Assembly (NCBI RefSeq): GCF_047948215.1
Contig: NC_134467.1
Span: 37,862,520-37,926,519, forward strand
Source of the DNA: Lycorma delicatula
Taxonomy: Eukaryota; Arthropoda; Insecta; Hemiptera; Fulgoridae
Reading direction: 5' to 3'
DNA length: 64,000 nt
A program made the position numbers and the translations under genes. The notes beneath the pieces were generated by a model. That model did no database searches and was not told where the DNA came from. It saw only the letters and a list, made by a program, of their open reading frames with translations. Below, in pieces: positions 10,793 to 22,589 of this stretch (positions within the stretch are counted from its first letter, which is position 1; each line of letters begins with the position of its first letter).

Positions 10793-11786
10793 TTTTTTTT
10801 TTTGTCTTCAGTTATTTGACTGGTTTGATGCAGCTCTCCAAGATTCCCTATCTAGTGCTAGTCGTTTCATTTCAGTATACCCTCTACATCCTACATCCCT
10901 AACAATTTGTTTTACATATTCCAAACGTGGCCTGCCTATACAATTTTTTCCTTCTACCTGTCCTTCCAATATTAAAGCGACTATTCCAGGATGCCTTAGT
11001 ATGTAGCCTATAAGTCTGTCTCTTCTTTTAACTATATTTTTCCAAATGCTTCTTTCTTGATCTATTTGCCACAATACCTCTTCATTTGTCACTTTATCCA
11101 CCCCCTGATTTTTAACATTCTCCTATAGCACCGCATTTCAAAAGCTTCTAATCTTTTCTTCTCAGATACTCCGATTGTCCAAGTTTCACTTCCATATAAA
11201 GCGACACTCCAAACATACAATTTCAAAAATCTTTTCCTGACATTTAAATTAATTTTTGATGTAAACAAATTATATTTCTTACTGAAGGCTCGTTTAGCTT
11301 GTGCTATTCGGCATTTTATATCGCTCCTGCTTCGTCCATCTTTAGTAATTCTACTACCCAAATAACAAAATTCTTCTACCTCCATAATCTTTTCTCCTCC
11401 TATTTTCACATTCAGTGGTCCATCTTTGTTATTTCTACTACATTTCATTACTTTTGTTTTGTTCTTGTTTATTTTCATGCGATAGTTCTTGCGTAGGACT
11501 TCATCTATGCCGTTCATTGTTTCTTCTAAATCCTTTTTACTCTCGGCTAGAATTACTATATCATCAGCAAATTGTAGCATCTTTATCTTTTCACCTTGTA
11601 CTGTTACTCCGAATCTAAATTGTTCTTTAACATCATTAACTGCTAGTTCCATGTAAAGATTAAAAAGTAACGAAGATAGGGAACATCCTTGTCAGACTCC
11701 CTTTCTTATTACGGCTTCTTTCTTATGTTCTTCAATTGTTACTGTTGCTGTTTGGTTCCTGTACATGTTAGCAATTGTTCTTCTAT
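10793..11786 (-). mobile_element. RTE-like LINE copy D, 5'-truncated, with target duplication
   Basis: The RT second half and C-terminal region are present, from the motif-B tail at about 11700 to the stop codon and hairpin near 10810. A 10-bp duplication CATGAAAATT flanks it (10783-10792 and 11787-11796). The frame 11652-11089 (187 codons) contains FADDIVILAESKKDLEET. A short deletion at about 11100 changes KIRWVDKV to KIRGWIK and shifts the frame into 11101-10808, which ends in the family terminus ESWRAASNQSNN. It is very similar to copy A and so fairly young. It inserted at the edge of the LINE fragment that follows. Confidence 0.93.
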
Positions 11787-11796
11787 CATGAAAATT

Positions 11797-12370
11797 AAAA
11801 TACATTAAAATAACCTACAAAAAATTTTATAACCTGGTACATTTACATTGAAAAATGCTTAAAGACAAATGCTTAATAAAGACAAAAGTAATACACTACA
11901 ATACAGTTATAACACCAATGCACTTATGCGGCAGAAATACTCTTCCACTGAACGAATAATCAAAGATAGATACTCCAGAAAAACGAAAGAAGAACTGGAA
12001 AAATTTGCAACAATAAAAAGTACCACAAAAGATGGGCAGTGGTGGATTCTGCCCAACAGTCGTGTACAAAGAGTTAGAACCCATTACTTATACCATGCGT
12101 GAGAGGAGACTAGGATTCTTTGGACATATCATGAGGGCAAGATTCAAGACTACTGAACCAGCTAGCACAGTACAATTACGACTTGAAAAACACCAAGACA
12201 GGATGCAGGTAGATCAGAAAAGAAGAGGATCTGAAGGAAATTGGCCTTACACAAGTAAGAACCACAGATACGATAAAATTAAATAACAAAATAAAAAACA
12301 AAAACAATTGCTTCACACTCACGAGAAAAAACTCACAATACAAATATTTTCAACACATTTGAATAAATTT
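11797..12370 (+). pseudogene. LINE family 2, C-terminal fragment
   Basis: This shares blocks with 17575-18450 and 47085-47645: the ACAAAAGTAATACACTACAA block, the CACTCTTCCAC block, the RERRLGFFGHIM coding block and the CACTTGCTTCACACTCACGA block. RERRLGFFGHIMR is the typical end of LINE RT proteins (the FYGHI-R motif). Reading frames are broken (11869-12102, then 12032-12286). Confidence 0.65.
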
Positions 12371-13910
12371 ACATGTAAATTTTGTTGTTAAGAACTAGAA
12401 CATGTTTTTAATATAATTGATATCAAATTTAATACCAACTGAAGATGCAAGATACTGCAAAAACTAGTTATTGGAAATAATATGATAAATTTAACTTATA
12501 TAATTACTGTGCTTTGTTGGTTTATATTTCACATAACTTAATATAAAAAAATATATATATATACACACACACATATATATGTATCTGTATATCTGATATA
12601 TATACATACAGATGTCCCAGGAAATGTTGGTCTATCTTAAGGACTGATTCAAGACATCAAAGTAAAACAAAATCATGGGGTCAAATTCCCTAACTTGATT
12701 TTTTTCCCTCTGTCCCCATTTTGTATTTCTTCTTTTTTTTTTAATAAAAATTTATGTATTAATGATAGACTTCGATATTTTAATGATATTTGGCAATCTA
12801 ATAATAACCTACTAAAGAAGTAAGTTTGAAAATTTTCTTTTCTAAATTCCAAAATGGCAACAATTTAAAGTTTTTTATCATTAATATCTCTGTAACCATT
12901 AACTTTATAAAATTATGTTTAATTAAATAAAATATTAAGCTTTTTATTTTAAACGAAATCATTTAATTTTTTCAAAATCAGTTGATAAATAGCTGAAATC
13001 TTTAAAATGGGTTGCAAAAATTTTACAGCTTCATAATTTTGTCCCTTTTTTCACTTAATAATAATAGAAATTATTAATTCAATTAGTTAATTAAGAAAGA
13101 ACAATTACAAAATTAAAAAACTGCATAATTTTTGTGAAAGATTTCAACCTGGTTATCAACTAATTTAAACAAATGAGATGACATTTTGTAAAACACGTAA
13201 CTTTTTATCTTATAAATTATAATCTGATAAAACAAATAATTCAAGAGTTATTAATGAATAAAAAATTTAAATGGTCAATTGGGAATTTTCAAACTTATTT
13301 TGTAGAAGATTTATTGGGTACGTATACCAAATCAACCATTAACCATTTCTATAAAGGAAAAAAATTTTTAATTGTATAATTTTTTACTTTTTTTCAATTT
13401 TATCACAAAATTTCATGTAAACATGTTTAAAAGTTTTCTATTTGAAAGTTTTAGGAATCATCAGTCACGACAGGAGATGGTAATCGAGTTTAACATTCTG
13501 CTCTACAAACGTAATCATAATGTATGTTTATCCAGTGATATATTTACAAAAACTTCTAAAAAATAACTGAATTAAAATTAAATGATACATTCTGTTTATA
13601 TAATAATAATAATAATAATAATAAAAATTATAATAAATAAAATATTATGAAAAGTATAGAGATTTTCGTATGTAATAAATGAAACTGTGAATTTATTTTT
13701 ATAATGCAAATTCATCTCATGATTTTTAAAATCATTTTTAAAAATTATTTTTTACTATAATATAAATATAATAATAACTAAATATATATAAAACATAAAT
13801 CTAAATATAGTAACTAAATCTATATAACAGGAATCTGGAAATATATAAAAAAAATTACCGAACACCATACACTAAGAAACTGTTATCTTACACTTAGATC
13901 ATGACATTTT
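12371..13910. other. unassigned AT-rich sequence with microsatellites
   Basis: It contains TA and CA runs at 12547-12605 and an ATA trinucleotide run near 13599-13622. CAGATGTCCCAGGAAATG at about 12609 resembles the terminus of Tc/mariner-type elements, but no partner end was found. No gene is supported. Confidence 0.4.
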
Positions 13911-13914
13911 GCAA

Positions 13915-14835
13915 AATGTTTTTCTTACCATTCAGCAGAATGTAGAGGTACGTTACACAAAGAACAAATTGAAAAAGGTTGAGATTCCACCTTACTCATA
14001 TTAAAAAATTCAGATGTACAGCACTTATCAGTAAAAACAGGCCATTGGGCGCACCCAAATTTCACAAACACACATCCTTCATAACCGAATACCCTGACTA
14101 TTCATTTTTTCTGAAGACGAAGCAGCTTGAGGTTCTTGAACAGCCGATCTCTTTCTAGGTTTCTGAGTTTTGATATCTTTGACTGCAATCAAACTCAGAG
14201 CAATTTTCTATCGAACTTTCAGCAGATGTTTTTACAAACATTTCACAATAAACAACATATGCATTAAAAAATGCAATGCCCAAAAAAATCCTGCGCTACT
14301 ATTTTCTGGCTTTTTATCAGTATCATAGAGTACACAGTATCCATCAACTTGATCATTACCACTCGTAAATTTATTATAATCATCCATCACTAATGGACAG
14401 GGATTACTTTTCCCAGTCCCATTTTCTGGGTGCGTTTCACTTCAATTTTTTCAGTTCCATGATAATTCAAAATAAAATTTATTACCTTATTATCATGCCA
14501 TGTAAAAAAAGATAATCTGAGGTCTGATACCTGGTAATCATAATCTACTCTGTTCATTTCTTTAATTGAGGTCATATTATCAGGTAATCCCTTGTGATTG
14601 TAATTCATACTACCAAGTTTTCACATTTTAATTTTTCAATTGGTGCCACAGAATTGAAATGGTTAATAAAAACATACCATCCGCTTTGATCCCTAAACTT
14701 TTTAATTGTTAAATTCAGAAAAACATATTCACCAACTCAAAATTTTCAAACTCTTTTTGCAGAATGTTATTTTTCCATTGATAAATATCAAAGTTGAAAA
14801 TGTAGCCTTTGAAATCAGCAATACAAGATAATTTT
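13915..14835 (-). pseudogene. piggyBac-type transposase relic, C-terminal half
   Basis: Minus-strand frames read ADFKGYIFNFDIYQWK-like, then (14608-14390) a segment ending FFTWHDNKVINFILNYHGTE, then VKRTQKMG and, after a stop codon, MDDYNKFTSGNDQVDGY. These correspond to the piggyBac core (family forms KGYIFNF-IY, W-DNK-V--SN-HGTE, V-R----G, V-DYNK-M-GVD--D). The protein then decays into a cysteine-bearing tail (MACFY, CCTSEFF, CSLCNVPLHS), consistent with the zinc-binding domain at the C-terminus of many piggyBac proteins. Stops and frameshifts make it dead. The upstream half is absent: homology ends where the R1-like element begins at 14838. Confidence 0.72.
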
Positions 14836-14837
14836 TA

Positions 14838-15490
14838 ACAAGTGGTGGTCCGGCGATCGCGCCTCATGGACTAAGCGGCTTATACCCGACTTAAACGCAT
14901 GGATTGACTGAAGACATGGCGAGACAAGTTATTACATCATAAAGTGCTTAGTTTGTCACGGTGCTTTCGAGACCTATTTGCACAGGTTTAAACCCCCGAT
15001 GCATCTACTGCGACGGAGTAGACGACGCTGAACATACCATCTTTGTATGCAGCGAATGGCGAGCTCAGCGAGTACTCACCGGCTTAGGCCGGAAGGTTTC
15101 CTCACCTTTATTCTGGCTTCCGAGGCTAACTGGCGTAAGTTCGAGGTCTTCGCGGTCGACATCATGACTTCCAAGGAGGGTGATGGGAGACGACAGGGAT
15201 ATTAGCATAGGGAAGATGGGTGGACAGCCCCACACGTGAGGAGTCGCACGCTTAGGTGAGTGGCTTCCAATGATCGGGTGGGGACTCCATGGGCTTATAG
15301 GATGGCAATAAGTTAAGACTGAGTCCCGGTCTCTAGCGGACGGCTCAGGAATAACACAGTCGGGCCGTTACCGTTCGTTGGGGATTAGAGGCAGGCACTT
15401 AAAAGATCCGACAGGGTGAGCTGACCTGAGAGACACTCTCTCAGGCTGAGTTCTACTTAGCTGTAAATCCGACTCGAGGGAGTAAAAAAA
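14838..15490 (+). mobile_element. R1-like LINE, 3'-terminal fragment with CCHC remnant and 3' UTR
   Basis: A markedly more GC-rich insert. The plus-strand frames read SWTKRLIPDLNAWI, RHGETSYY, CHGAFETYLHRF and then CIYCDGVDDAEHTIFVCSEW. This is the C-terminal WT--LIPDL and CCHC (C-x2-C-x8-H-x4-C) region of R1/I-group LINEs. One frameshift separates the two parts. About 300 bases of 3' UTR follow, sharing the CCCGG-CTCTAGCGGA, AACACAGTCGGGC and GGCAGGCA blocks with the tails at 33310 and 43225. It ends in an A run at 15484-15493. It inserted between, or next to, the piggyBac and mariner relics. Confidence 0.75.
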
Positions 15491-15510
15491 AAACTAGGGT
15501 TTAAAAAAAA

Positions 15511-16338
15511 AGTCTATCCTGTAGGTAAAAACTTCTTATGAACAATGCCATTACTATCGAAGAAACAAATTAGCACAGTTTTGATTTGCTCATTTTTGCT
15601 TTTTTGGGATGTGGTGAGTTTGAAGTGTGCCACTCTTTGTTCTGGCATTTTGTTTCTGGATCGTAGTCAAATATCGAAATTCATCACCAGTAATACGATT
15701 TTTTAGAAAATCAGGATCAGTTTCATTTCACCCTAGAAGATCGTGGTACACTTCCACCCAGTGTTTTTTCTGTTCAATAGTGAGGTTTTTGGGACCAATT
15801 CTGAACAAACTTTTTTCATGTCCAATTTGTTTGTCAAAATTTGATGGACTGTGGTATGGTTCAAATTCAATTGTTCTGCAATCGTTCTGACAGTTGTACC
15901 ATATCAAGTCTCTGATTCGCTCAACATTGTCACTTTTTGACATTAACAGTCTTCCAGAGGATGGATTGTCCGCAACTGATTCCCAACCATCTGAAAATGG
16001 TTTAAACCACCTTAAAACTTGGGCACATCACCAAGAATCATCTCCATATGCCCTTTTCAATTTTGAAAAAGTTTCAGTAACATTCTCATTGAGTTTAACA
16101 CAAAACTTGATTGCACAACGTTGTTCATAATTAGCATCATTCATTTTTGTAACGCACAACAAAAACTTGCTTCACGAAAAGTTTATTTATGTCTCACGCA
16201 GCAACAATTGACTAAAAATATTAATACCTAATATAAATCAGCTGTTCATATAACATATACTTACTAGTAACTTTACAGTGTTGCCACTTTGGCTGCCAAA
16301 AAAAAAACTAGTCTCATTACTTTATTTACAGACCTTGT
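15511..16338 (-). pseudogene. mariner transposase relic, N-terminal half with one TIR
   Basis: Reading down from an ATG at about 16145 on the minus strand gives an MNDANYEQRCAIKFCVKL start, a helix-turn-helix region (QVLRWFKPFSDGWESV) and SDNVERIRDLI. It continues with the family's VPKNLTIEQK-like RIGPKNLTIEQKKHWVEV and a GDEFRY in place of the first catalytic GDE. It stops near 15511 in the VHKKFLPTG region, where the R1-like tail abuts, so the other two catalytic positions are lost. Stops at W and Q codons are present. The outer end at 16338 (reverse complement TACAAGGTCTGTAAATAAAG) is a typical mariner inverted repeat at a TA. Confidence 0.75.
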
Positions 16339-16339
16339 A

Positions 16340-17574
16340 TATACTGGGTACAGAAATACAACAGTTTATTAAAAAAAAAAAAATAAATAAATAAAGAATA
16401 AAGCCTAAACAAAAAGTTATTACATTTATTCTTCGGTTTTATATTTTAATATTATTATTTCCTACTGAATAGAGTTATTCATTACAATGCATTTTTATGT
16501 GAACTTAATGACTGTGCACAATTACATACTAATCTTAATGAAGAATTCAAGTCATTTCTTATTTTTTATTATAAGTTCATTACGATGATGTTTTTTATTT
16601 TAGAGACTGAGTACAGGATATTTGAGAGAAACTTGTTTCTCATGTTAGATTGCTTGCATGCGCACTGTTTTGATCCAGTTCATTAGAATAAACAACAATA
16701 ATTTATTTTTATTACAAAAGTTTTTAGGAGATAATAGATCGTTTTAAAATTAATTTAAGATAATAAACTTTAATTAAATATAAATTATTTTTAATTAAAT
16801 TATTAATTTAGGCAAAACAAAAGATATATAATAATAGCAGTAAAGTTTAAATAACTAAATATAATCCCAGATAGCTGAAGATAAATACACATAATTAAAC
16901 ATTCCGCAGTAAAATCTGTAGTAAAATAATGAAATTAAATCTCAAGCAATGGAAATGGCATATTCTTTGTGTAAATGTAATAAAATAATACTATAAATAA
17001 GAAAGAATGGTAAGATGAAAGAGAAAATGTAATGCAAACAATGAGAAACCAAACATTTCATAAACTGAAAAAGGAAAATAACAATATTAATAATAATAAA
17101 TGTTAATATTAATATTAATAGAATATTAATTGAGCTGTAATTGTTCTTTTTTGTTTTTTAAGCAGTTTTCAGAAAATTAATCAAACACTAATTTTTACAA
17201 CACATACTTTGTTCAAGAAGTGCCAAAATAATTGAATAATCTTTAAATCAAAAACAAAACAAAAATAAAGACCTAAATTCTCTCTCTCTCATTCTCTCTC
17301 TTTTCTATTCATATGTATTATACAGATGAACTTAAAAAAAAACAAATGGTTTCATATTTCAAAACTGAGGGATACTCGAGATAGAAACAAGTATGTATCT
17401 AAATACTTAATAACATTACTAATTTATTGTGCATCTGTAATTTTTGCATACCATTTTGGATCCATCATATTCAATCAAATGCTTTTTAAATATGAAGGTA
17501 CAGTTTGATTCAGTGTGGTAGATCCAAGATGGTGGAAAAAATTAAAAATATGCCATAACGTAATAGTTTGCTAC
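16340..17574. other. unassigned AT-rich sequence
   Basis: It includes a CT-rich microsatellite at 17279-17302. The ORF at 17326-17508 has no recognised homology. No feature is supported. Confidence 0.4.
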
Positions 17575-18450
17575 TATTAATAGAACTGCAGAACATTGCA
17601 AATAAAATTGGCCTCAAAATTTCCTTTGAAAAGACCGAAGTTATGCTCTAAAAACCATCGATTATAAACGGTAACAAAAATCAAAATAGTAACACAATTT
17701 AAATACCTAGGAGAAATAGTAACAAACAACTTAAACTAAAAAAAACCTCAATCCAAATAAGAAGAAACAAACTAGCTGAACCTCAAAAATTTACCTGGTA
17801 CATTTACAATGAAAAATGCTTATCAATAAAAGACAAAAGTAATACACTACAACACAGTTATAAAACCAGACACACCTAAGCGGTAGAAACACTCTTCCAC
17901 CTGAACGAACAATCAAAAATAGATTGACTCCAGAATAACTAGACTCCAGAAAAACTGGAAGAATCTGCAACAATAAAAAGTACCACAAAAGTCTGACAGT
18001 GGTGGATTGTGCCCAACAAAGTTGTGTACAAAGAGTTTGAACTCATCGGTGATACCATGCGTGAGAGGAGACTAGGATTCTTTGGAAATATCATGAGGAC
18101 AAGATTCAAGTCTACTGAAAACCAGCTAGCACAGTACAATTGCGACTCGAAAAACACCAAGACAGGATGCAGATAGATCAGAGAAGGATCTGAAGGAAAT
18201 TATTACCTTACACCAGTATACACCACAGATAAGATAAAATTAAATAAGAAAATATAAAACAAAACCACTTACTTCACACTCACGAGAAAAAACTAACGAT
18301 ACAAACATTTTCAACACTAGAAAGGGCACAAAGGTCGAAATATATGAAAAACTACTGGGAAGGCCCACACAGTCCCATTGAAGAAACTTGGATAACGAAT
18401 TGACTAAAATGATCATCATATGCGGTCATAAAAGATAATAACAATAAAGT
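17575..18450 (+). pseudogene. LINE family 2, RT C-terminal fragment
   Basis: The plus strand reads NIANKIGLKISFEKTEVM, the same start as the copy at 25975, and continues with many stops through MRERRLGFFGNIMRTRFKS to the shared 3' block near 18400 (ACTAAAATGATCATCATATG, CGGTCATAAAAG). It is heavily decayed. It shares long noncoding-looking blocks with 11797 and 47085. Confidence 0.65.
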
Positions 18451-18965
18451 AGTAGTTTTGTAACTAAGTAGATTCAAATTTGTTTCTAACTCCTAGTATC
18501 TCTCAGTTTTGAAATATCACGCTGTTTCATTTATTTAATATCACCAAAACACAGTAACAGAAAAAACTAAAAAAACTAATACCAATACTCGACTTTTACA
18601 GGATGCCACATCATCAGTTGGTATACAAACTTTATAATGAAATAAAACAAATATTAAAATATTGGTATTAGTATTTTAGGTTTTATCTGTCACTGTATTT
18701 TGTTGGTTAAGTCGTCATTTTTTAAAATTAATTAGCACAGTGGTTAATATGTCGATGAATTATTTGCATTTTCAAAAGATATTTTTATATGTATACTAAA
18801 ACTGTTCTTTGAAAGTTTTAATTGTACGCATGGCCGTCAATTGATTCCCTATCTTTCCATTTGACAGTGCCATTAATAAAGATGATAACTCCTAAACAAA
18901 ACCCTTCTGTGTATTACAGGTGTTTTTGCTCCAAGGAGGCTGAGAAGGATGGTTTAAAAAATCCT
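18451..18965. other. unassigned AT-rich sequence
   Basis: No recognisable coding or repeat content apart from AT-rich runs. Confidence 0.35.
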
Positions 18966-18967
18966 AT

Positions 18968-19755
18968 TCGGCACGCCGGAAAGTGGAGGAGGTAGATTTC
19001 ACCAGTGCCTAAGTAGGGGATAAAAAAGATTTCCACCTTAAATTTAAGAAAAATTTCAAATTTATTCAATATGACAATGATTGCAAGTGATAAAAGTTTC
19101 ACATGTTTAGCACACAATAAGTCCCACCTTCTTATAATTCCAGCAAAATTTTGGTCTTCCCTTGCCATAAGGGTTGGTTATATCAAAAATTGTTTCTGAC
19201 AAAAGTTTTTGGTAATGCTTAGAAGACTAACGACCACTTTAAAATGATTTGATTCTGTGCCAATTAAGGGAGGTATGATTTTTTTATCTTCAAAACCCCA
19301 TTTTTTCCACCTCCTGGGCCTATGGTTGGTGATATCAAAAAACTTTACTTACATAAGTTTTCGGCCCTTACCCAAAGAATAGTAGGAACTCGATATTTAC
19401 TTACTAGGAAAGTTATAGTGATATTTTGTTTTTTCAAAAAGCACCCCTCATTTTCATCCCCACGGTCTGATTTTGCCCATTAACGAACTCGATTGAGATT
19501 TTGGGTCATTATATTTTATATATCAATTTGAAAGTGATTGGTACAAAATTATGGCAGTTTTCAAGTCCACAAGAAAGTGCAGTATATATACGTAAATATA
19601 TATACAAATTTACATATAAAATTTTGAACTGACGGTGGTTTTGGGGTCTGGAGGGATGTGAAACGCGAAGATATGTCAAAATTTTCTCAAGTTGAATCAT
19701 GGTATACCCATTAAAATGGGTAGCTTTCTTATGAAATCTACCTAGTATCCTAATT
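18968..19755. repeat. dispersed repeat V, copy 1
   Basis: A noncoding repeat of about 790 bp with an almost full-length second copy at 61530-62345 and a partial copy at 39243-39425. Shared blocks include AATATGACAATGATTGCA, AAGTCCCACCTTCTTA, CCCTTGCCATAAGGGT, CCAAAGAATAGTA and TAGCTTTCTTATGAAATCTA. It has no coding capacity, and terminal structures were not identified. Confidence 0.75.
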
Positions 19756-19759
19756 ATGC

Positions 19760-20765
19760 ACAACTGATTTGTAATAATTTGTAAAAGACAAATATATAAT
19801 TTGAAATTAGTTAAGGCTTTAGAAATATCAATGATCAGGTAGGCATAGAACTAGTTGCACCTAAGAAAACAAACAACTTGTAGAGATATTGAGATATTAC
19901 TAGGATCCTGAAACATCAACCATGAAAGGCTTCTGTAAGGATGAAGCAAGTTAACAGAAAATTGTAAAGAATTCTAAAAATTACTTGATGTACTTTAAGA
20001 CTTTAAGAAGATTATTTAGAGGACATCCAAACCCCTGTAGGGGAAGACACCCACCTTGTGACAATTCCGGTCGCCCCCCCCCCCCCGTGTTCCTTGCCCT
20101 GATGGGCTTTAACGGGATATTTATATTAAAGCTACGAGATATGGTTTGATGCATCATGCATCAAACTGAACAGCCTAGTAAATTCTCACTATTATGTTTA
20201 TTGGTCTGGTAAAAATGCTTCTGTAATGTGCAGAAGGAACTTAATGTACCTGAAGTTCATGTTTGGTTTGAGATCACAAAAAATGCAGGATTGGGACATT
20301 ATTTCTTTTTGACAAAAGTATAATAAGCGATTCATGCCTCAGAATAATGATTAATTTATTTAGAGATGAGTAGAAAAGTGTATGAAATTATTCAAATTAC
20401 TAAAAAAATTTACATATAATTATTAATGACTAAAAAAAAAAAAAAATTCATAGAAAAAAAAGTGTAAACTGAGATGTTATTCCCAACATATTAAACAATA
20501 TTTTATTTGAGATCAACTATAATTATAGAAGCCGCACATAGAAACCAAAGATTGACAGTACTAGATAGATAGTAACACTTCATTATGGACTTGATCAAAC
20601 TTTTGACAAATGGACAGAACACCAAAGAACATTTGAATGGCTACTGTGTTAAAGTGATTGATACATTGCAATTTTTCATTCTCGGTAATTGTTAAAGACA
20701 AGGCACTCATATTTTCTTCAAATCCAAATGAATTGGCCTCGATAGGCAACTTGACTTGATAGGCA
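19760..20765. other. unassigned, with repeat U and a C homopolymer
   Basis: At 20030-20110 a GC-rich block (ACCCCTGTAGGGGAAGACAC, then ATTCCGGTCGCC) recurs at 60970-61020. A run of about 14 C follows at 20075. The region 20560-20770 may be a decayed part of the transposase fragment below but is not readable. Confidence 0.4.
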
Positions 20766-20769
20766 GAGA

Positions 20770-20946
20770 TAGGCATTCGGTCACTGTGAAGTCCTGATCT
20801 GAAACCAATGGATTTCTTTTTTTGGAGTATGTAAAAGACATTGTGTATCAAGAAAAAATCCATTCACTTGATCACCTGCACCAAAATATTGCGGTAGCTG
20901 TGGAGGCGGTATTCTTGCAGAATGCTTGTCAGAGTGTAGAATGAGG
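20770..20946 (+). pseudogene. Tc/mariner-type transposase C-terminal fragment
   Basis: The plus strand reads SPDLKPMDF (the third catalytic Asp in the family's SPDLTPMDFFLWG) then, after a one-base shift, LEYVKDIVYQEKIHSLDHLH and QNIAVAVEAV, ending in QSVE and a stop. The family form is YVKD-VY-E-P-T-E-L--NI--A. Only the end of the catalytic domain remains. Confidence 0.65.
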
Positions 20947-21120
20947 TGGTGAATAATTGGATTGACACTTGTGGGGCTGTAAGCTGGTGATCATATTGAG
21001 TTACATTAAAAAGTAAAGAAACTTTAAACTTTGCACTAGTAATAAACCACTTTGTAATTCTAAATGTAATAGAGTAAATTTAATTTAAAACCCCATGGAG
21101 TTTTTTTTTTTTGGACAGCT

Positions 21121-21175
<55 letters not shown>

Positions 21176-21190
21176 AGAGAGGAGAGACAG
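21121..21190. repeat. TA microsatellite with GA tail
   Basis: About 25 TA dinucleotides followed by a GGGAGAGAGGAGAGACAGAC run. Confidence 0.95.
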
Positions 21191-22585
21191 ACAGAGAGAT
21201 GGTCCTCCATGCCACCTAGCCCAGACTAATAAAAAAAAAAAACTAGATAAAGCGATCAATTTCTACTAATAAAAATAAAATATAACTCAAAAATAAAAAA
21301 ATGTTTATTGATAAACAATAAACATTTACTGTTCAATTATATAAAAAATTATATTTTTTCTATGAACATACTTTTGGTATAAAGAAACAAATATGTTCAT
21401 AAATGTAATCCTGACTGAAGGAAATTATCTGACAAACAAAAAATTTCAAATCAGTAAGCAAAATTTGCCTTTAGACCTATTAGCATACACATGAAATTTT
21501 CATCTTGGATTGTTTAAAGACAGGCCTTCCAAAAAACTGTGCACCTGCAGTGAAAAAAATTAGCCTTCAAAAATGGCCTCTTCGATAACAGGTACTTATG
21601 TGATTATCGTAAGCAATGATAACAAATCATCAATGAAAATGACATACTTTTACATTTAAAATATTTCCTATTCCAGTAGATTCCCATTCCTATTTCCTAT
21701 TCCCTATAGATTGCAGATCCCATGGAAAGGGGCCACCAGTGAGGTGTGATCTTATCATACCTGGGATTTTATGAGTGTACATATAAAGTTCTCAAGGCTC
21801 ATAATTTAAGTAAAATTTAACACGAACGTTGGTACTGTTATTGTTCACCTTATAAGAAGTAGGCGTACAAGTGATCCTTTGTATAGGTTTTCCAAGTTCA
21901 TTTTTTCTGGGTAGTCAATTCTACCTCAAATCCCTGTGTCAGGATGGACAGTAGTCTTTCTTAATCCAATCAATCCCTCCCCCTCTTTGTTTCAATGGCA
22001 GAATTATACAACTAGTGTGATTTCCTGCTTTCTTTATCGAATAATTGGGTTCATAATTTCCAATTTATTCATGATCTTATTTAGATATGGATCAGTAGTT
22101 AAAATTATGAGGTCAATGGAGTCTTGACTACATCTGAATTTTCTGATTTGTCCTGGAAAAAAGAATAGGATGAAAACTCTTATCTAGACTCAGAATTTGA
22201 ACTTCCTTCTGCGAAAAACAACTTGTTGAACTGTTTTATGATTCGACATTCAAAATATTCTTTCCTTCATTATTTTTACTGGAGTTTTGGTTCCAATTGG
22301 CTGTATACCCTGAAATTTTCAAAAGGACATCTGTTGCGATTTGCCACTACATATCTCTGCAAGGCAACATTTTCTCATCTTGTACATATGAAAAACACAT
22401 ACTGAAACAGATTTAATGTGGGGCCAGATCAACGTCTGAAATTATTCTGTTCTGATCTAGACTTACGGAAGAAAAACAGTATCAGCCATCACATTAGGTA
22501 AATATTGAATTCATAACATAAAGCATTCGAAAAGTTGTTGTGTAATGGAATTGTGGAAGTATAATGATGAAACTTTCTTAATTAT
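21191..22585. other. unassigned sequence
   Basis: Less AT-rich around 21700-22450, with a few medium ORFs on both strands (for example plus 21936-22127 and 22223-22405), but no motif I recognise. It could be an old transposon too decayed to read. Confidence 0.35.
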
Positions 22586-22589
22586 TACT

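Noticed and set aside
14390..14608. Independent host gene for the 72-codon minus ORF
   Set aside because: The flanking frames continue the piggyBac pattern on both sides, so it is part of a decayed transposase.
15627..16130. Plus ORFs of 78-87 codons
   Set aside because: Antisense to the mariner N-terminal relic.
20561..20863. Minus ORF of 100 codons
   Set aside because: The plus strand here reads as a transposase C-terminus (SPDLKPMDF, YVKDIVYQEK), so the minus ORF is a shadow.
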